64,000 nucleotides of DNA from Hexactinellida sp. DTS-2022 (lineage: Eukaryota > Porifera > Hexactinellida). A program made the translations under genes and the position numbers. Within the stretch, counting starts at the first letter, position 1; every line of letters starts with the position of its first letter. The notes under the pieces were generated by a model. That model was not told the DNA's origin and made no database searches. It was given only the letters and a program-made list of their open reading frames with translations. The stretch covers positions 2,356,001 through 2,420,000 of the forward strand of contig JAPNXP010000006.1 of NCBI GenBank assembly GCA_028753945.1, written 5' to 3'. Positions 11,304-23,994 of the stretch are shown here, one piece after another.

Positions 11304-12360
11304 GTGACCTTCGATATATAAGGCCTGAGTGCTGGTTTGAACCGTGGATTACTTAAAGTGCATTGAAAAATGGAGAATTGTTCTTTATCCCAATAATTAG
11401 CAATGATAGAGCTGAAAAGTGTATTATAACTATATAGGAATATGGTACCCAGGTATACATAGCACTCTCCAGAATTGTGATATGTCATCATCTGATGACG
11501 TTATGGTTATTTTGTTTGCGAATTATCTTGTTTTTCTAGCATACTTTTAACATAGTTAAACGCGTTATAAATGTTCAAAATTGGAACATGGTTATACCCA
11601 TAACTAGTTGAAAAATATATATCGAAATTATAAATGGAATGTTGACACATTCCTCGGTTGCCATGGAAATGTATATTTCCTAAAATGTGTCATAACTCAA
11701 AAACTATGAATGTTATGTAAACTAGGCTGGTACTGATCTGTCCGGACTAGGTAACTTCCTATTCATTGATAATACATTTTATATGCCTAACTTCAATAAC
11801 TTTTGAGATCATGACTTAATTAACACTTAATTCATTATTAGGTAATGACTCACTATCTCAAAGATGATTGAAGTTAGGCATATAAAATGTATTATCAATG
11901 AATAGGAAGTTACCTATTCCGGACAGATCAGTACCAGCCTAGTTTACATAACATTCATAGTTTTTGAGTTATGACACATTTTAGGAAATATACATTTACA
12001 TGGCAACCGAGGAATGTGTCAACATTCCATTTATAATTTCGATATATATTTTTCAACTAGTTATGGGTATAACCATGTTCCAATTTTGAACATTTATAAC
12101 GCGTTTAACTATGTTAAAAGTATGCTAGAAAAACAAGATAATTCGCAACCAAAATAACCATAACGTCATCAGATGATGACATATCACAATTCTGGAGAGT
12201 GCTATGTATACCTGAGTACCATATTCCTATATAGTTATAATACACTTTTCAGCTCTATCATTGCTAATTATTGGGATAAAGAACAATTCTCCATTTTTCA
12301 ATGCACTTTAAGTAATCCATGGTTCAAACCAGCACTCAGGCCTTATATATCGAAGGTCAC
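11304..12360. repeat. 1057-bp near-perfect palindrome (foldback element)
   Basis: The left arm starts GTGACCTTCGATATATAAGG and the right arm ends in its exact inverse at 12360. Pairing was traced at several points (11304 with 12360, 11797 with 11867), always summing to 23664, so there is no net indel and the centre is at 11832. Only a few mismatches per arm are seen by eye. The frames of 64 and 100 residues in the arms are mirror copies and not genes. A diverged single arm lies at 25215-25600. Confidence 0.92.
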
Positions 12361-12545
12361 GGCTCTAGCAATGTTGCATATTAGACAACTATGCTACCAA
12401 AAACTATATAGGGTTCCTAAGAGTAATTATACTGCGATAGTTACACCTAGCATCCATCTATCCTGTATAATTTAATGCAATATTATAATACCTAGGTATA
12501 AGACTAAATATTTAATTATTTTCCCCCATGTTTAATTAAGGTATA

Positions 12546-13031
12546 CAGTGTTAATCTGGACAGCCGCTTAATTGGGACAACTCCCCAAGAACCGAATCCT
12601 TTCCTTAGAAGCTAATACTAAAAATTTCGGTTAATCGGGACAAACTCAACAAATTGGGTAAAAAATTGTGCTCGCTTAATAGAAAATTAATATTGATCAA
12701 ACAAATTTTAATAATCTTGGTCAATCCTGATTAAGGCATGACAAATATCTAAATAGGGCCAATTTTATTATTGAATTTCGTAAATTCAAAATTCACCAAG
12801 GGATTATGAACTTTGGTTCAGGCATAGTTTAAAACTGTCCACATAATATTAAGGGTCATACTATGGGTTTGAGTATAATCAAGTGTCCGCAGGCATTGGA
12901 GGAATCGTTGTAACATGTTTAAAACTAAAATTGTTGTAAATCGTAGGTAGATATCTACTGTACAAAATATTTTCGGTTAATTGGGACAAGAGGCCTGGAA
13001 CAGACGTGTCCCAATTAAGCGGAGTTGACTG
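12546..13031. mobile_element. pogo/Tigger-type MITE A
   Basis: TA on both sides. Left terminus CAGTGTTAATCTGGACAGCC then GCTTAATTGGGACA; right terminus inverted (GTCCCAATTAAGCGG, AGTTGACTG). 486 bp, non-coding. Confidence 0.85.
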
Positions 13032-13209
13032 TATTATCAATGATCATGGGTGAATATTAAACGATTGTTACAAAACCAATACAGTATATAATTAATCATG
13101 AAATTACCATGGATTGTCCAAAATTACTGTTATGAGATTACACACATTATTTTTGATGATGCCATTTGATTTGCAGCTATCAATAACCTATACATATGTC
13201 ATTAGAAAT

Positions 13210-13281
13210 AACTGAACGTGCGTCAATTTGAGATAAACTGAATTGTGTTTATTCAGTCCCTCGTGAACCTTTCATTCCCTG
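13210..13281. mobile_element. Truncated copy of the GTTCA-rich hAT MITE
   Basis: AACTGAACGTGCGTCAATTT at the left and GTGAACCTTTCATTCCCTG at the right match inner and terminal parts of the element at 34655-35239. Confidence 0.65.
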
Positions 13282-13337
13282 GTGATAAGTTACTATTGGA
13301 GATAGAATTTGGACTGGACACTTTATGATAAATCATG

Positions 13338-13409
13338 AAAAGTGAACACCTCTAAGAAGTGAACATTTTGGCTGGTCCCCAGGGTGTTCACTTTCTGAAG
13401 GTTTTACTG
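13338..13409. mobile_element. pogo-type terminal fragment
   Basis: Ends GTGTTCACTTTCTGAAGG, TTTTACTG, then TA. The same GTGAACA motif is inverted about 40 bp upstream. Other end not seen. Confidence 0.5.
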
Positions 13410-13613
13410 TACTTGTTTTCAAAAATATCTGTATTTATATTTAAATACTTTAAAAAGTATCTGATTCTAGAATATTTTTGAGACGCTTATGTGATAGACT
13501 CTAGTCACCATTGACTTGCTTTACAAATTAGACTAGTATTTGCGACGCTCTGGTATTTTGAGGCTAAACTCTATTAGGCAAATTTTATTAGTCTCCTTGT
13601 CTACAACTATCAC

Positions 13614-14410
13614 CAGTGGTGTATTAAGGGGGGGGGGGGGCGAATGGGGCGGTCGCCCGGGGCCCGAGGCTAAAGGGGGCCCAAACAAAGCTGTAATATT
13701 TGTATTGAGAAATGTGTTGCATTATAATGTTTGAGTAGTGAAGCAATAACATGATATTGATAGTTTAATTGAGTTTGAATAGTGAAGATATAGCAATGAT
13801 ACAATTAATAGACAGCGCACTTTAAAAGTAACAAGCCTAGTCCTGATCTACTTTTACATCGAATCTTTCGAGTCTAAATATATTATCCACTTCTAAGTAA
13901 TGACTAATGCATCCTATTCACAAGTCGGGGGCAACTAAAAGAAAAGAAAGTCACCTTCGAGAAGAACAACTATACAAGAAACGTCTGAACTTCCTAAACT
14001 AGACACATTCTCTAACTTACAATCACAATCCCAAGAATTGTGAGCCGAAGACTATGAGCTTTCTACTTCAACATCTTCCTTTGCACCTCTTGGCAATTCA
14101 TTTGTATATAATTCAAACGAATAGTTGCAGTATGCGACTCCAGTTTATCGAGTCAGAGTATCAAGTTCCAAAGGTTGTAGAAGAGCAACACGCTTTTAAC
14201 TCAGAAAGAAATACAACTTGAGAATAACATTGGGTTGTGGGACAATATATCAGAAGACTACGAAATCGTTGGATAGCAAAAGGTAGTGAATATTGTAGAA
14301 ACAATTGTACTAATCCTGAGGCATTATATTCAGGGGTGTCCTCAAAGAAACTCCTAAAGGTCCTTGGTTGATGTCCGCCCGGGGCCCAATATACCCTTAA
14401 TCCGTCTCTG
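13614..14410. mobile_element. hAT non-autonomous element (797 bp)
   Basis: Perfect 8-bp TSD ACTATCAC at 13606-13613 and 14411-14418. Termini CAGTGGTGTATTAAGG and, inverted, CAGAGACGGATTAAGG, followed inside by GGCCCCGGGCG-like runs. No transposase. Confidence 0.9.
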
Positions 14411-14789
14411 ACTATCACACAACTCAATCAAACAATTCAAACCAAATAGTCACTCATTTCTATTCTGATTTGGAAATGAATTCAGAAGAGTATAAAATAT
14501 ATTATTCAGATTCTTCGCGAATAAAAATATCTTGAGGCAGTCCAAATACTCACGGTAAACAAAATATAAATACAAAAGGAAACTATACTCCTATATAATT
14601 GCAGAATGCGACACACTTTTCACATTGGTTTAGCCACCAAAAATTATTTTGGGGGTGACATTATTTAGATAAAATTTACAAATTTCGAATACAATGTTTG
14701 TACTACATGCTACAACTATAACTATAAATCTACGACGAATTTAGCTTCTTGATTGCTTTAGTACCCTAAATCTATCCTTATTTATTGTT

Positions 14790-14834
14790 ATTGTAGAAAA
14801 TTTGGGGTGCCAGGCGCCCCCCATGGCTACGCCC
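14790..14834. mobile_element. hAT-like terminal fragment
   Basis: GGGGTGCCAGGCGCCCCCCA followed by TGGCTACGCCCA, a typical hAT end. Its partner end was not identified. Confidence 0.35.
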
Positions 14835-14985
14835 ATAATTTCAAGGTGATTTATTTTGTTATTCCCGAAAATGACACATTTATACTACGATTTAGCCAAT
14901 TATTTAGATTAACAAGCCCTTCAGGTTATGTCACACTACGCAGTCTCGATTTTACCAATTGTAAACAACGACTATAAATATTTAT

Positions 14986-15060
14986 CAGGGGCGGCATACC
15001 CGGTACAGCTGGTGCGACGAGCGCCGTACTACTTTTCAGGATTGCCAGCTTTGCTATACC
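14986..15060. mobile_element. hAT-like left terminus
   Basis: Begins CAGGGGCGGCATACCCGG. No matching right end found in the next kilobase. Confidence 0.35.
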
Positions 15061-15229
15061 ACTTCTATCTGTTTGAAATTAACATTTCATTGATAATTTA
15101 ATGATTTATTAATTTAAAATCGCCGAATCACATTAAAATACCTGGTGTAGCGTCGCCGGACCACATAAAAATATTCTACTAATTTTAAGACAACAATCGA
15201 GTTTTAATAATCTATACAATTAAAACACA

Positions 15230-16139
15230 TATAGGGGCCGTTCAAACGTTACGTAACGCTTCGAGGGGAGGGGGGTATAAGCAAAAATGTGACGGAGCGT
15301 GACAGAGGGGGTAGGGGGTTTGCTCTTCCGTTACGTAACGCAGGGATGCCAGCATATGAACAAGTGGATTTATTGACTTTATATCGGGATGAAAACCGGT
15401 AGTATTATAAAATAGAAATTTACTTTGTCTTTTATCCAATCATAATATAAATCAACTAATTCGAAATAATATTGAAATAAGCAAAGTCGAATATTCGAAT
15501 TTGATCTCATTCATTTTTGTATTTATTTGATAGTGTTCAAGAAAAATTGATCAATATTTTTGTGCGCATAGGTTTTCTTAAATATATATATCTTTGTTTA
15601 ATGATCAACCTTAGTTTACCTTTAGTACTACTAGTTAGTATTAGTATATTTATTAGTAATAGTAGTATTTATAAGCGCTGATTCATTTATCCTAATAATA
15701 TTACAGTAGAACTCGGTTAGTACCAGGGGTTTATCCAGGAGCCGCCATACGCTTAGAGGCGTATAAATTTGGCTATGTTGGCGTTTGGGAGCGCGAAAAC
15801 TGCCGAAACTCCCCGTAGAGTAATACAAACTAACCTTTTAGGCGTAGAAAATACATACTCTAGTGACTTAAGGCCAATTAGGAGCGTTCAATTTGAGTCC
15901 TGCATAATTCTCTGGTTATCCTGTTAATTTATATTCAATAGTTTATGCAATCAAACAGCATAATCGTGTATCAGGAATGGGGATTGGCAGGACCCTTGAG
16001 ACCCGGACTTAAGTATGGTAAGGGAATATAAAGATAAGGATACTCATGTGGCAGACTATCCTTATTGTTAGATAACGGCAAAAAATCGTTACACAAGAAA
16101 GGGTGTGTATAATTTCCGTCATTTGAACGGCCCCCTATA
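15230..16139. mobile_element. Non-autonomous element with TATAGGGGCCGTTCAAA termini
   Basis: Left TATAGGGGCCGTTCAAACG, right the inverted TTTGAACGGCCCCCTATA. Near the left end a GTTACGTAACG palindrome occurs twice. TATA sits at both borders, so the duplicated target may be TA or TATA. About 910 bp, with no coding frame that I trust. Confidence 0.75.
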
Positions 16140-17218
16140 GCATGGAAGTCACCAGTACATAATGCGGTTTGTTATTAATAGTGAACCATCTTATCATTTT
16201 TTATGTTTTACAATATGTTAAATAATAACTTAGTGATGAATATTTGCATTCACAGAATACTCTGATTACATCACATTTTAAATTATGTTAGATTGGGGAT
16301 CTAGTCATTTGAAAAATTTCAAATTCAATATTTAAACAGAACTTGAGCCTAATTCTCTAGTGAGTTTAATACAGTATATCATACAATATTTGTTTCTAGG
16401 TGATTTAATGCATATTAAAGTTAGTACTAACTATATAGAAAGGGGCAATGAATCACGTTAAGTGATGTAGTGTTTACTTTTCACACTATTGGAGTGATGA
16501 TTCGGAATTTTCTGGAAATGTTGAACATTCCAGTTAGAGAGTCAAACTTTGATTTGAATAATAGCTGATAGAATATCCTATCGGGGATTCATATAACAAT
16601 AGATTAAATTCCAGGTAAAGGGAGGCCTTAACACAGTTTCAACATTCATATCTATCTAAATATTGTTCTTAGATTTTCTAAAGGCTGATTCATAATTCTT
16701 CATCATTTGTACCTGACTCTGAATGTACGAGTTATTTTCACAAAGTATGTACGACAAAATTAATAGATTTATTTATATCTGTATGGTCAAAATCTAAGAT
16801 TCCGTGACCAACCTCGACTAGTTAAGTTTTATGCCTGATTCTCATACTTTAGGGTATATTTGGTATTTCATTTCCCATGCGGTCTCGAAAATCTGGGCAA
16901 ACTTTCTTTTGCCCAAAAATATTTGAATATTTCAGAAATTCTGCCAATTTATCGGCTTAGCATCGAATTGAAAGTTGATATCATCTAGAAAACTATTTGG
17001 TCACAAGGTGTAAGTATATAGAAGTATTCTAAATAGTCAAACTCACTTGATTACAAGCCAATTCGCTGAAACGTGGATAGCAATTTTCAATTCACCGATA
17101 TAGATTAATCGTAATACAAATATATAATAATTCCAGTTTCACAAATAATTATACATATAGTATTAAGAAAAGTATAAAGAGCCAGAGTCGATTTATTTTT
17201 GTCAGTATTTAGCTAATA
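16140..17218. other. Intergenic, no recognised feature
   Basis: AT-rich. No terminal repeat, long frame or tandem structure seen. Confidence 0.4.
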
Positions 17219-17699
17219 CAGTATCCATACAAAAGTATTCGACCGCCCAACATTTTCCTTTGAAGATAGTACTACGTATAGTAGGACAAATAATAATGTT
17301 AAATGTATTAAAACTTTCTGACATTGCTAATTTGAATTCAGATTCGTATTCTACGCATTCGAATTACCCATTGTAGATGCTATCAAATTGATTACATATT
17401 AATCTGGTTTAAAAGTATCATAAAATGGCAACATGTGCCACCTGTTCCTATCTCTCCCATAGTGGCAATTTGGGAAAAGTGGTGCATAGTGGCACAGAAT
17501 GATAATTTTTAGTCAAATCAAAAGACATTGAATTGAAAGCTTCCTCTATTGTTATTTCGAATACGCAGAATACTAATTTGTAATCGAAATAGCAACATCT
17601 CAAGTAATTTCAATACACTATCTTCTATTGTTAAACATACTATAGTACTATTTTGAATGTGAAAATGTTGGGTGGTTGAATACTTTTGTCCTGGTAGTG
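17219..17699. mobile_element. Tc1/mariner-type MITE, copy 1
   Basis: TA on both sides. Left CAGTATCCATACAAAAGTAT, right inverted CACTACCAGGACAAAAGTAT. An inner inverted core (ACATGTGCCACCTGTTCC and, downstream, a GGTGCATAGTGGCAC-like return) also occurs in the copies at 52787 and 61163. Confidence 0.85.
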
Positions 17700-17756
17700 T
17701 ACATTAAACTAACTAAATAAAATGTACTATAATCAATCGAATTATTGGATTCACAG

Positions 17757-17832
17757 GTGACATCTAGCCTTAATTTGACCCAATTAAACGGTGAAATCTA
17801 TTAACAGTGGCTCTATTAAGCGGATAATACTG
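17757..17832. mobile_element. pogo-type terminal fragment
   Basis: Ends TCTATTAAGCGGATAATACT then G and TA. Resembles the ends of the MITE at 24566-24758. Confidence 0.5.
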
Positions 17833-18039
17833 TATTAACAATATACAATACTACCTAGTTATTGAAATATTAGTTGAAATTATAAATGGAGAATTGCTCT
17901 CGATAATGTTTGGCAGCCATATGGCCAGTATCCTGAACCTAAAACAGGTCACTCGGATCAGTTACATTGGAGAATTCGTCATCTAATAGAGGTTGTTTCC
18001 ACATAATTACCATGTTATGCAATACTGCACAAGCAACTA

Positions 18040-18225
18040 CAGTCGAAACCGGTTTATTCTAACTCGGGTTATTCTAACTTATCGGTTTATTCTAACTATT
18101 AGTAATGCAATCTTTTGTAAGAAATTCCAACTATACTGTATTTTTCATCGGTTTTTTCTAACTATCGGTTTTTTCTTACTATTTTTATCTGAAAAGAAAT
18201 GGTTAGAAAAAACCGGTTTGAACTG
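18040..18225. mobile_element. pogo/Tigger-type MITE B (186 bp)
   Basis: TA target. CAGTCGAAACCGGTTTATTC at the left; inverted CAGTTCAAACCGGTTTTTTC at the right. The interior repeats TTATTCTAACT units. Confidence 0.85.
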
Positions 18226-19819
18226 TATTATAATGCATACTTTATCTGGAGTCATCCGAAGTTCGCCATGAAGACAATGAAATCTACGTTTCCATCTTAC
18301 AAATGTTTGCTCAATTATGACACGTGTTTTCTTATGAGCATAGTTATAATTGGATTGGGAGTCGAGGCTGGTTGCCGATAGGGTGTCAGTAAGTAGGGAG
18401 ATAGACCGGTCGATTTTCGACACCCGGTGACCCCCAATTATTGTTGCATTTTTGAAGAGTACTAATTATTCTAAGAAGGAAGTAGAGACTCAGAATATCA
18501 AAAATCGAAAAATTTGAATTAGATATTCATACCTAGTCAAATTTTTCACCTAATAGTGAATCCATACTAGATAATGTAAGAGCTAGCAATTTACTCTATT
18601 AGGCGCAAGTTCTCTAATAGTGCTAATTTAACTCTACTATTAGTTACACCAAATCCGCCACGTACATTTATCAGAATCAATTAAAAAATTTTTTTCTATA
18701 GATATTCAAATAATTGCTCAAATTTTACCATTATTTGGCTCTGATTAATTATTAACTCTTGACTGAAGCCTTTGTTCTAATCGAAGTAATAAGATATTTT
18801 TAGAAATACCTTTTAGAGCTTCATAAGCGGTAACATAGATACATACTATCATTATGGATTCCTAATCAATTTATTCTATTAACTAATTAAATTATATTTT
18901 AACCTCAAAGTATTAATATCTAGAAGTTGTCAAGTTAAATATTATTTAATAGCCATTTTGTTTCTATACGGAAATAATTTTAATACTCCCTTCTCAAATC
19001 GCTGACCTAGTTAGGATCTGTGGTACAGAAAAGGTAGCCTTATATTATTAGCTACAATTAAATGTGAGGGATATTAAATATATACTCTTACCGGATTTAC
19101 TTGTAACCCTAAATTATGGCATCTTCCAAATTCACTGGTCGATATTAATTGAGAAACTAAAGTTCATGTCTATGTTGCTCACGGTTGTGACAGCCAGAAG
19201 GGGCATAAGAATTTACAGCATTTTATTCATGAGTTACTATAGGGTAAACGATTTCTCGCTATGTAGTCAGCTACCGTTGTAATGAACTCAGATATTACGA
19301 AAAGATAATACAGTCCCATACTTAGGTCCACAGCCTAAAGTCAGGGACACAGAGTTGACTCTTCTTTAGTGAATGTTAATTTTCTATATTTGGTTTTTTG
19401 ATATAACGGACAAGCTCTTTTATCTAGGAAATCTTGGGTTAAATTAACATAAATATTCAACAATATCGGCACTTCCTGGATCAGTATTTTCCAATTAACT
19501 ACTTTCCTTTATCTATTTAAATCTATAGCAGGGCCACTGATATACATATACGAGTTAGGACGAGAGTCCCTGCTCTACCGTACTACGCTACCTACATATA
19601 TGCTGTACAGTATAATAAGCTAATGTCACTCTATACTACGGTCATTTGCACAAAGGCTAGCTCAGTTCTACCAAGTGAGTTCATATAAATTCCTGGAGAT
19701 TGACCATAAAATTTACGGAGCACTCTAAAATCCCTTATAAACAAAAGTCCTGATTTACTTTACAAATAACATAAACTAACAATTTTGTTTGAATAATCAT
19801 TTATATCAGTAGATAGATG
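18226..19819. other. Intergenic, no recognised feature
   Basis: AT-rich. Short frames (60 to 92 codons) without family signatures; nothing further recognised. Confidence 0.4.
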
Positions 19820-19880
19820 CATAGGCGTCGTTGTTGGGAGGGCTGGGGGTCCTTCCCCCCCCCCTAGTTTTTTTATCACA
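19820..19880. mobile_element. hAT terminus of the CATAGGCGTCG family
   Basis: CATAGGCGTCGTTGTTGGG followed by G and C runs, as in the right end of the hAT at 685-3966. The partner end is not seen nearby. Confidence 0.5.
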
Positions 19881-19918
19881 AGGCTAAGGATTTGTTTCGT
19901 CTTTAAGATCAAGATATA

Positions 19919-20059
19919 CAGTCGAAATCGGGTTTTTTTGCCCCCCTAAATGCATGGAAAAAGAGGTATAAAAACCCGCATTTAACAATATACAGTTCTA
20001 TCATGAGGTTATGAAGAGACAAGGAGAAGCAAGGAGGCAAAAAAACCCGATTTGGACTG
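19919..20059. mobile_element. pogo/Tigger-type MITE C (141 bp)
   Basis: TA target. CAGTCGAAATCGGGTTTTTT at the left and, inverted, CAGTCCAAATCGGGTTTTTT at the right. Confidence 0.88.
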
Positions 20060-20181
20060 TATTCACTATAGAGATTCATGTGCAATGGGTGATTAGAACT
20101 TCAAATTATTAAAGCCACATGCACATTGTTATTCATCACCTATAGGCATAGGCGCTAACTTTTGACCTGTAGCCAAAAGTG

Positions 20182-20246
20182 CCAGTGGTGCACCTCAATA
20201 CAAAGTACAGGAAGTGCCAGTGGTGGACCTCAATACAAAGTACAGG
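20182..20246. repeat. Direct duplication near the left end of hAT 2
   Basis: Two copies of GTGCCAGTGGTG, then CTCAATACAAAGTACAGG, side by side. Confidence 0.8.
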
Positions 20247-20534
20247 TGGACCTAGCACCACCAGCACTTCTATCGCTGAGTGCCAGTGCCTATAGGTGTT
20301 TTTTTGACACTTCTATAATTGCATTGTCTATATGTAGTATACTATACAAGATGAGCGTAAACTTGATCAAAACACCCAGGGTGCCACGACACTTTGTTCA
20401 TTCCCTAGTTATATATTTTTCTGAATAAATATTTCATTTTGTGATATCATGATGCTGCATTGTTAGTTTGTAATATCTGATAATTTTGTTTCACTTTAGT
20501 TCTGATATAGTGATCATTAGTTTCTCTGATTTTG

Positions 20535-22990
20535 ATGGCGTCCAAAACACCGTCACCAAAGAGGGTATGTCATCCAGGCTTTCATCCAGGCAAAATTTCC
20601 CGCGCGCCTAGATTAAGTTTGAGCTCGCTCACACGCGCCTAAAATGCTCAATTTGTATTACGTCTATGGGAGCATCTCTCGATTTTCGCGCGCCTAGAAA
20701 AGTTTCCTTTTGAAATTACGCGCCTGGAGGCGCGTTGCATACGCCTAGATGAAACCCTGATGTCATCAGTCTCTTTTGACATCCTTTATCAAGGTGGGTG
20801 AAATTCAGCCGATTGTTGCACCCGCACTACAGGTTGAAGTAGAATCCGAGCCTTTACTGCATGGTCAAACAACTGAGCATCTATATCCGAACCTAATTGC
20901 TACAGACAGATATTCTGAGCAGCCTCTTGAAATCTTCGCTCACTTGTAATCAATACAAGCATTCCGGACTGTATCACAGTGAGTGGTTGTCGTACAGTTG
21001 ACAACCGTTCGTTTCAGGCCTCATGGACAAACGACCACACATGGCTGTGTTACGAATCAACACTCCATGTCTGCTGGTGTGAGCCCCGTTGTTTTGGGTG
21101 AATGGAGAAAACAGCTTTCCAAATTTTGTAAAGGCGTTTGATGTAAAGAGGTCGTCTTTCATTGTTGGGGGATTCGTATATTGGAAGAGAGGGAGAGAAA
21201 TGGTAGAGAGACACGAAAGTTCTCTAGCCCACAGAGAAGCTGAGAAACTTTTTATTTGCACACAACAATCAAGAAAGCCTAGATGTTGCAATATTACGAA
21301 GAGTGATGCAGAGAGGAAATCAAATCGGGGGGCACTGGAGTGCATTTTTGATGCGATGACCCATTTATCTCGGCATGGTCAAGCTTTTCGTGAACACATT
21401 GAAGCTGAGAGCAACTTCAAACAGCTTATTGTCCTATTGGGTAAACACAACATTACTATCAAGGAATGGATGGCCCGAGCAGCATACTGCTCTCAAACTT
21501 ACAAGTGGACCTCGCATAAATTCAAAACAAGATCTTGTATATGCTTCATCATGCTGTCCGACGCCAGGTACTCGGAAAAGTGAGAGAAAACCGTTTCTTT
21601 GCTATCATTGTAGATGAAACTACTGATCTATCTGTTCACGAGCAAGTATCACTTTGTGTAAGGCATGTGTCCAAGAGTTTCGAAATTAGAGGGGATTTCT
21701 TGGGTTTCGACCAGACAGACAGGACAGATACAGAAACGCTTTGGTAAAACGGTGCCTGCTCCAGCTGGCACTAGACTTTGAAAACATTCGGGGACAAACA
21801 TGATGGAGCAAATAATATGCGTGGAAAGCACAATGGCCTTCATGCCAAAGTCTTGGCGCTCAATCACAAGGCTTTGTTCACCTATTATGTGGGACATCAA
21901 TTGAATCTTGTTTGTCAGGATGCAACCAGAGTGCTACCAGAAGTGGTACATACTATGGAAGAAATTGGCGCTATCATCACTTTTATACGCCATTCCGCCA
22001 AAAGACTTGCTAGTTTCGAGAAACTGGTTGCTTTAGATTCTGTAATGCCTGACACGCATTTACGTCCATTGTGTGAAACCAGGTGGGTGCTAAGGGCTCA
22101 CTCTCTTAAGGCCTTCGTGTATTTGTACAGTGTTCTTATGGACTGGTTTGAAGACATCTCCATGATTCTAATCAAAACGCTAATATGAGCAGTAAGGCGT
22201 TGAGCATCTGCAGAACATGGAGAGATTTCAGTTTTTCTTCCTGGCTCAAATTTACTCAGGATTTTTGAAACCGTCCATCCTGTACATGTGAAGGTTCAAG
22301 GCCGCCATGTGACAATTGGAGAGACCAAAAAAGAAATCGAGACTCTAGTGGACATACTTTCGGCTGACGGTGCTAACGAAATACAGCAGAAGCCTTCTAT
22401 CGAGCAGTGAAGGACAAGTACCAAGAATCTAACATTAAGATTGACCTTCCAACTCTACCCAGAGGCCATGCTAAAGCTCGTTTCCGTGGCAAACGAATGG
22501 AACTGGAGATCAGCGAAGAGGAAATTACAGCACACTACTCTGGTCTCTTCAAGCAGGTTTCTCAGGCTTCCGTTGAAGGTATGCTCAGCAGATGTGACTC
22601 TGGTAATATGGAGCAAATAGGTCAGATAGAGCAGGTTCTTAGTGTGCATAATGCTTCCCATGATGATATGAAGGCAGTGTGTGACCTATATGCTGGGGAT
22701 ATCAGTGTAAGCGCTATCAGTCGGAATAGACAGCAGTGGTTCGCATATGCTTCAGAATTCGGGCTGGAGACAAGCTGTGAAGGAATTCTAGCAGCAATGA
22801 CAAGTAACAACACCCTGGCCAACCTCCTTCCAGACTTAGCAACTCTGCTTAGGATTTATTTGAATCTTCCATCTACATCCTGTGTAGCCGAAATAAGTTT
22901 TTCTGTGCTCCTGCGCCTGAAGAACTATATGAGACGACGATGAGTCAAAACAGACTGAACCATTTGTGCATATTTGACCAATCACAGCTT
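20535..22990 (+). pseudogene. hAT transposase (ZMYM1-like) pseudogene
   Basis: Starts ATG at 20535 (MASKTPSPKRVCHQ), is interrupted by the MITE at 20575, and resumes after it. Further on: a TTF-like finger region near 21010-21095 (FQASWTNDHTWLCYE), WKRG and HREAEK blocks at about 21180-21250, the first catalytic region FFAIIVDETTDLSVHEQVSL near 21596, the second near 21795 (KHDGANNMRGKHNGLHAK), LRPLCETRWVLRAHS near 22060, and the dimerisation end LPSTSCVAEISFSVLLRLKN at about 22870. Several stops and frame changes (for example after the FAHL segment at 20947 and within 21540-21780) break it. It is clearly older than the hAT at 685-3966, which encodes the same type of protein with about one stop. 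Confidence 0.85.
20575..20759. mobile_element. hAT MITE (185 bp) nested in hAT 2
   Basis: Perfect 8-bp TSD ATGTCATC at 20567-20574 and 20760-20767. CAGGCTTTCATCCAGGC at the left, inverted CAGGGTTTCATCTAGGC at the right. Interior rich in GCGCGCCTAG, far more CpG than its surroundings. It splits the start of the hAT 2 transposase. Confidence 0.92.
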
Positions 22991-23254
22991 TTTGATTAAT
23001 TCGTAATGAGGAATGAGCAACGCCAGGCAAGATTTGCTCTTGGGGTGACAACAGACACTAAAACTAGGAAACCTTACTTGCCTTAATTTTTGTTAAGAGA
23101 AAATTATTAGCTCGCAATCTACTAAATTGAGTTTGTGGGGTTAGTTCGGTTTGAAAATGCCAGGTTGCCAGACACCTTTGGCACCATGGCATCACAGCCT
23201 CCAGGGTGCCAGGTACCCGCCGCACACCCAAAGTTTAAGCCCCTGCTATACAAT

Positions 23255-23409
23255 CATAGGCGTCGTAAATGCTAAGTTCCATCCTTCGGGCCGCCCGGAA
23301 ATTCCGGGTAATGTCCGGGTAAACTCCGGGTATATTATTAGTAGCATAGGGGCAACCCTTCCGGGCCGCACGGACATTTCCGAGCACCCGTCGGGTAACG
23401 ACGCCTATG
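23255..23409. mobile_element. hAT MITE of the CATAGGCGTCG family (155 bp)
   Basis: Perfect 8-bp TSD TATACAAT at 23247-23254 and 23410-23417. Both ends CATAGGCGTCGT, inverted. Interior repeats of CCGGG. Shares its terminus with the autonomous-type hAT at 685-3966. Confidence 0.93.
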
Positions 23410-23994
23410 TATACAATATATACCTTTTTCATAATTTCCAACTTTTGTATCGTAAGAATGTAGTCAATTACTAATATAAACTTTTGGAACATTTTATTAA
23501 TCCATAAAACATCGAATCCTTTGGATATATGGACACTTACGCGCTTGTAAACAATAAGATATACTCACTGATATCATGAAACAAACTATCAAAGTACTCT
23601 CTAATACAAAATTAATAGATATAACAAAACCAATCAGAATTTTTGAAATATTGAACAGCAGAGCCCCCTACGAATGTGTCAATCTATTTATAGGAGCTAA
23701 ATAATCTAAACACAATAAGTTTCTATATTGATCAAACTCTTTTGAAACTAAATTGTTGTGATGTTTTACGTTTCGGGAAAGGAAACCACGACTAGAAGGG
23801 AGTTTGGACTTGGTAGGAAAAATGAAATGAATAATGAAAAAAGAAATAGCAAGGAAAGACCAGTAATAGGTAAGAGATAAATAAACCAAGTGAGACAGAT
23901 TATCCCTTTTAGGTCAAAATATCCCGTTGAGCTCCATATATACCTGCTAGTCCAACAATCCCTTTCAGGTCAAAATATCTTGTTCAGGTACAAG
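23410..23994. other. Intergenic, no recognised feature
   Basis: AT-rich. The frame of 73 codons at 23668-23889 has no recognisable family signature. Confidence 0.4.

Larger units (their letters stand above)
20147..23245 (+). mobile_element. hAT transposon 2 (ZMYM1-like), decayed
   Basis: Left end CATAGGCGCTAACTTTTG, right end inverted CAGGGGCTTAAACTTTGG: similar but worn. TSD not clear (CCTATAGG against CTATACAA). A 38-bp direct repeat (GTGCCAGTGGTG, then CTCAATACAAAGTACAGG) lies at 20182-20246. It carries a broken transposase on the plus strand and a nested MITE at 20575-20759. Confidence 0.75.

Noticed and set aside
11297-12475. Two frames sharing MMTYHNSGECYVYL in opposite directions
   Set aside because: They are mirror copies in the two arms of the palindrome, with no family signature; not genes.
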